DNA from: UBA6055 sp965203755
GTDB lineage: Bacteria; Chloroflexota; Anaerolineae; Aggregatilineales; Phototrophicaceae
Direction: 5' to 3'
Assembly (NCBI GenBank): GCA_965203755.1
Contig: OZ241910.1
Coordinates: 1,054,001 to 1,118,000 of the forward strand
DNA: 64,000 bases
A program made the translations under genes and the position numbers. Below, one piece after another: positions 62,797-64,000 of this stretch (positions are counted from its first letter, which is position 1; each line of letters begins with the position of its first letter). Below the pieces are notes generated by a model. It saw nothing but the letters and a program-made list of their open reading frames with translations. It was not told the DNA's origin and made no database searches.

Positions 62797-63882
62797 ATGA
62801 ATGATGAAAGACAGCTACCCAACCTGACCGGGCGACAGGAGGACATCCTCACCTGTATTGTTCAGGCTTATTCGGAAAAGCCTGAACCCGTCGGCTCAAA
62901 GCACCTGGTTGAACACTATCAACTCAACATCAGTTCGGCGACGGTACGCAATGAGATGGCGCAGCTGGAAGAGATAGGATACATCGCCGCCCCGCATACC
63001 TCGGCCGGGCGGGTCCCCACTGCGGCCGGATTTCGCTATTTTGTGCGCCGCCTGCTGCAAACCCGCAGCTTGACCCGCGGCGAACAAAGCCACATTTCCG
63101 AGCGCGTCGGCACTTTGCAGGCTGGCATGGAACAATGGATGCGCCGCACGGCTGCCTTGCTGGCGCGTTCGGTGCAGTCCGCATCCATTGTCACACCGCC
63201 CACTTCGCAGACCAATTCCTTCAAACACCTCGAATTGATTTCGATACAGGGGCGGCTGGCATTGATGGTGCTGGTTTTGAACAGCGGCAGCGTTCATCAG
63301 CGCATGCTGACGCTTGCCGAGCCGGTGCCCCAGGCGCAGCTTGCCGAAGCCGCCAAGCGAGTCAGCGAGATGTGCGCCGACGGCAATGCGCGGCAAGTTC
63401 GGCTGAAGAGCATCAATCTGCCGATGCTTGAACGCGAAGTCGCTGAACTGACAGCCGAACTGATTGACCGCGCCGACAGCAACATCGTGCGCTTTATCTA
63501 TCGCGATGGCCTAAGCCGAATGATTGACAGCTTTTCCGACGAGGAAGGCGCGCAGCAGGCGATACGCATCTTGGAGGAACACACGGCGCTTAATGCGCTG
63601 GTGAATGAACTGCTGGACGGCGCTGACGAAGTGAATGTGCAGGTGGTCATCGCCGGGGATGGGCGCTATGAGGACCTTAGCCGCTTGAGCATGATCCTTG
63701 GCCGATACGGCGATCCTCACAAAATGAGCGGCGCCATCGGCGTTTTGGGCCCCACTCACATCAATTACGGCCGCGCCATTAGCACCGTGCGCTATGTATC
63801 CAATCTGATGACCAATGTGCTGGCCGCCCTCTATCAAGACAATTTAGAAGACAACCGCAGGCGCGGTATAAAAAATTTATAA
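62797..63882 (+). CDS. hrcA: Heat-inducible transcription repressor HrcA
   Basis: Repressor of class I heat-shock genes, working with GroEL. 361 residues: the N-terminal winged helix with QEDILTCIVQAYSEKPEPVGSK and SATVRNEMAQLEEIGYI, then HTSAGRVPTAAGFRYFV, a GAF-like middle domain and the C-terminal GPTHINYGRAISTVRYVSNLM. Full length and intact. Normally it leads hrcA-grpE-dnaK-dnaJ or sits near dnaJ; the next gene lies beyond the window. No CIRCE element is seen upstream, so autoregulation through CIRCE is not supported here. Confidence 0.95.
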   Translation: MNDERQLPNLTGRQEDILTCIVQAYSEKPEPVGSKHLVEHYQLNISSATVRNEMAQLEEIGYIAAPHTSAGRVPTAAGFRYFVRRLLQTRSLTRGEQSHISERVGTLQAGMEQWMRRTAALLARSVQSASIVTPPTSQTNSFKHLELISIQGRLALMVLVLNSGSVHQRMLTLAEPVPQAQLAEAAKRVSEMCADGNARQVRLKSINLPMLEREVAELTAELIDRADSNIVRFIYRDGLSRMIDSFSDEEGAQQAIRILEEHTALNALVNELLDGADEVNVQVVIAGDGRYEDLSRLSMILGRYGDPHKMSGAIGVLGPTHINYGRAISTVRYVSNLMTNVLAALYQDNLEDNRRRGIKNL

Positions 63883-64000
63883 AAGTTCCGCAGAAATCCC
63901 GCTTTGCTAATATAATTCTTATCATTCCTTCGCTAGACTTGGGACAGTTTGTCCCTTGAGCGGTTTGGCGGGCAGCGCGGTGGCATTTATCCATATCCAA
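63883..64000 (+). promoter_or_regulatory. Region after hrcA: -10 element and palindrome before the next gene
   Basis: TATAAT at 63911-63916 is followed by a perfect 6-base palindrome GGGACA-GTT-TGTCCC at 63941-63955, and a possible GTG start at 63980 runs off the window. The palindrome has no T-run, so an operator or mRNA hairpin is more likely than a terminator. No CIRCE sequence is present. Confidence 0.35.

Noticed and set aside
1..64000. tRNA or rRNA genes
   Set aside because: No cloverleaf-like T-loop plus anticodon arrangement and no rRNA core sequences were seen by reading; a covariance scan was not possible.

Overview
The window reads as a chromosomal segment of a GC-rich bacterium (roughly 57-60% GC by eye), most probably a Chloroflexota of the Anaerolineae type. 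That placement is an inference. It rests on the fhaA/fhaB-SEDS-PBP cluster, a parvulin with a Pro/Thr-rich linker, an Arg/Gly-extended ribosomal protein S18, the glycosyltransferase and acyl-CoA gene complement, and a CCACAGAGGACACAGAGG-type intergenic element. No tRNA, rRNA, CRISPR array, integrase or transposase was recognised.

Layout. 1-3471: two cell-surface polysaccharide membrane proteins (a YfhO-like protein cut by the left edge, and an O-antigen-ligase-like protein). 3516-4304: rpsF-rpsR with a promoter and a candidate S6:S18 leader hairpin, without ssb or rplI. 4403-10732: a parvulin, two FHA proteins, MTA phosphorylase, a SEDS glycosyltransferase and a PBP-like protein that has lost all three catalytic motifs. 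10758-22865: housekeeping and catabolic genes (VPS10-like protein, MGT glycosyltransferase, glutamate dehydrogenase, UvrA, glutaryl-CoA dehydrogenase, HMA protein, QueG).

22950-30883 is a defence island between queG and copA. Its left half is a strikingly AT-rich two-gene operon: a PAZ-less Argonaute with an inactivated PIWI site (24036-25985), followed nine bases later by a stand-alone SIR2 NADase-like protein (22950-24026). Its right half is a type III restriction-modification pair (mod, res) whose specificity region is also AT-rich. A 45-base near-copy of the copA 3' end (26196-26240) lies between the halves, so the RM pair is bracketed by copA 3'-end sequence. The likely logic of the Argonaute pair is guide-directed sensing of invader nucleic acid by Ago, followed by NAD+ depletion by SIR2 (abortive infection).

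30884-44396: copper ATPase, an SH3-type secreted protein, then an acyl-CoA/propionyl-CoA block (methylmalonyl-CoA epimerase, acyl-CoA dehydrogenase, MDR oxidoreductase, CYTH protein; later the pccB-accC-BCCP operon). This block is interrupted by a wHTH-TIR protein and a Pmp-like beta-helix adhesin with fresh 72-bp tandem duplications. 44405-64000: two large GT39-like membrane proteins, YbaK, Pfk, DnaE, MutM, a metallo-beta-lactamase-fold hydrolase, a winged-helix protein, SecA, an aldo/keto reductase, a VTT-domain protein, PRPP synthetase, thioredoxin and HrcA.

Promoters fall into two visible types: a -35 close to TTGCCC with a 17-base spacer (rpsF, gdh, and fhaA as ATGCCC), and TG-extended -10 elements with no recognisable -35 (mtnP, acyl-CoA dehydrogenase, secA). 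All functional calls come from reading translated motifs; no database search was run.
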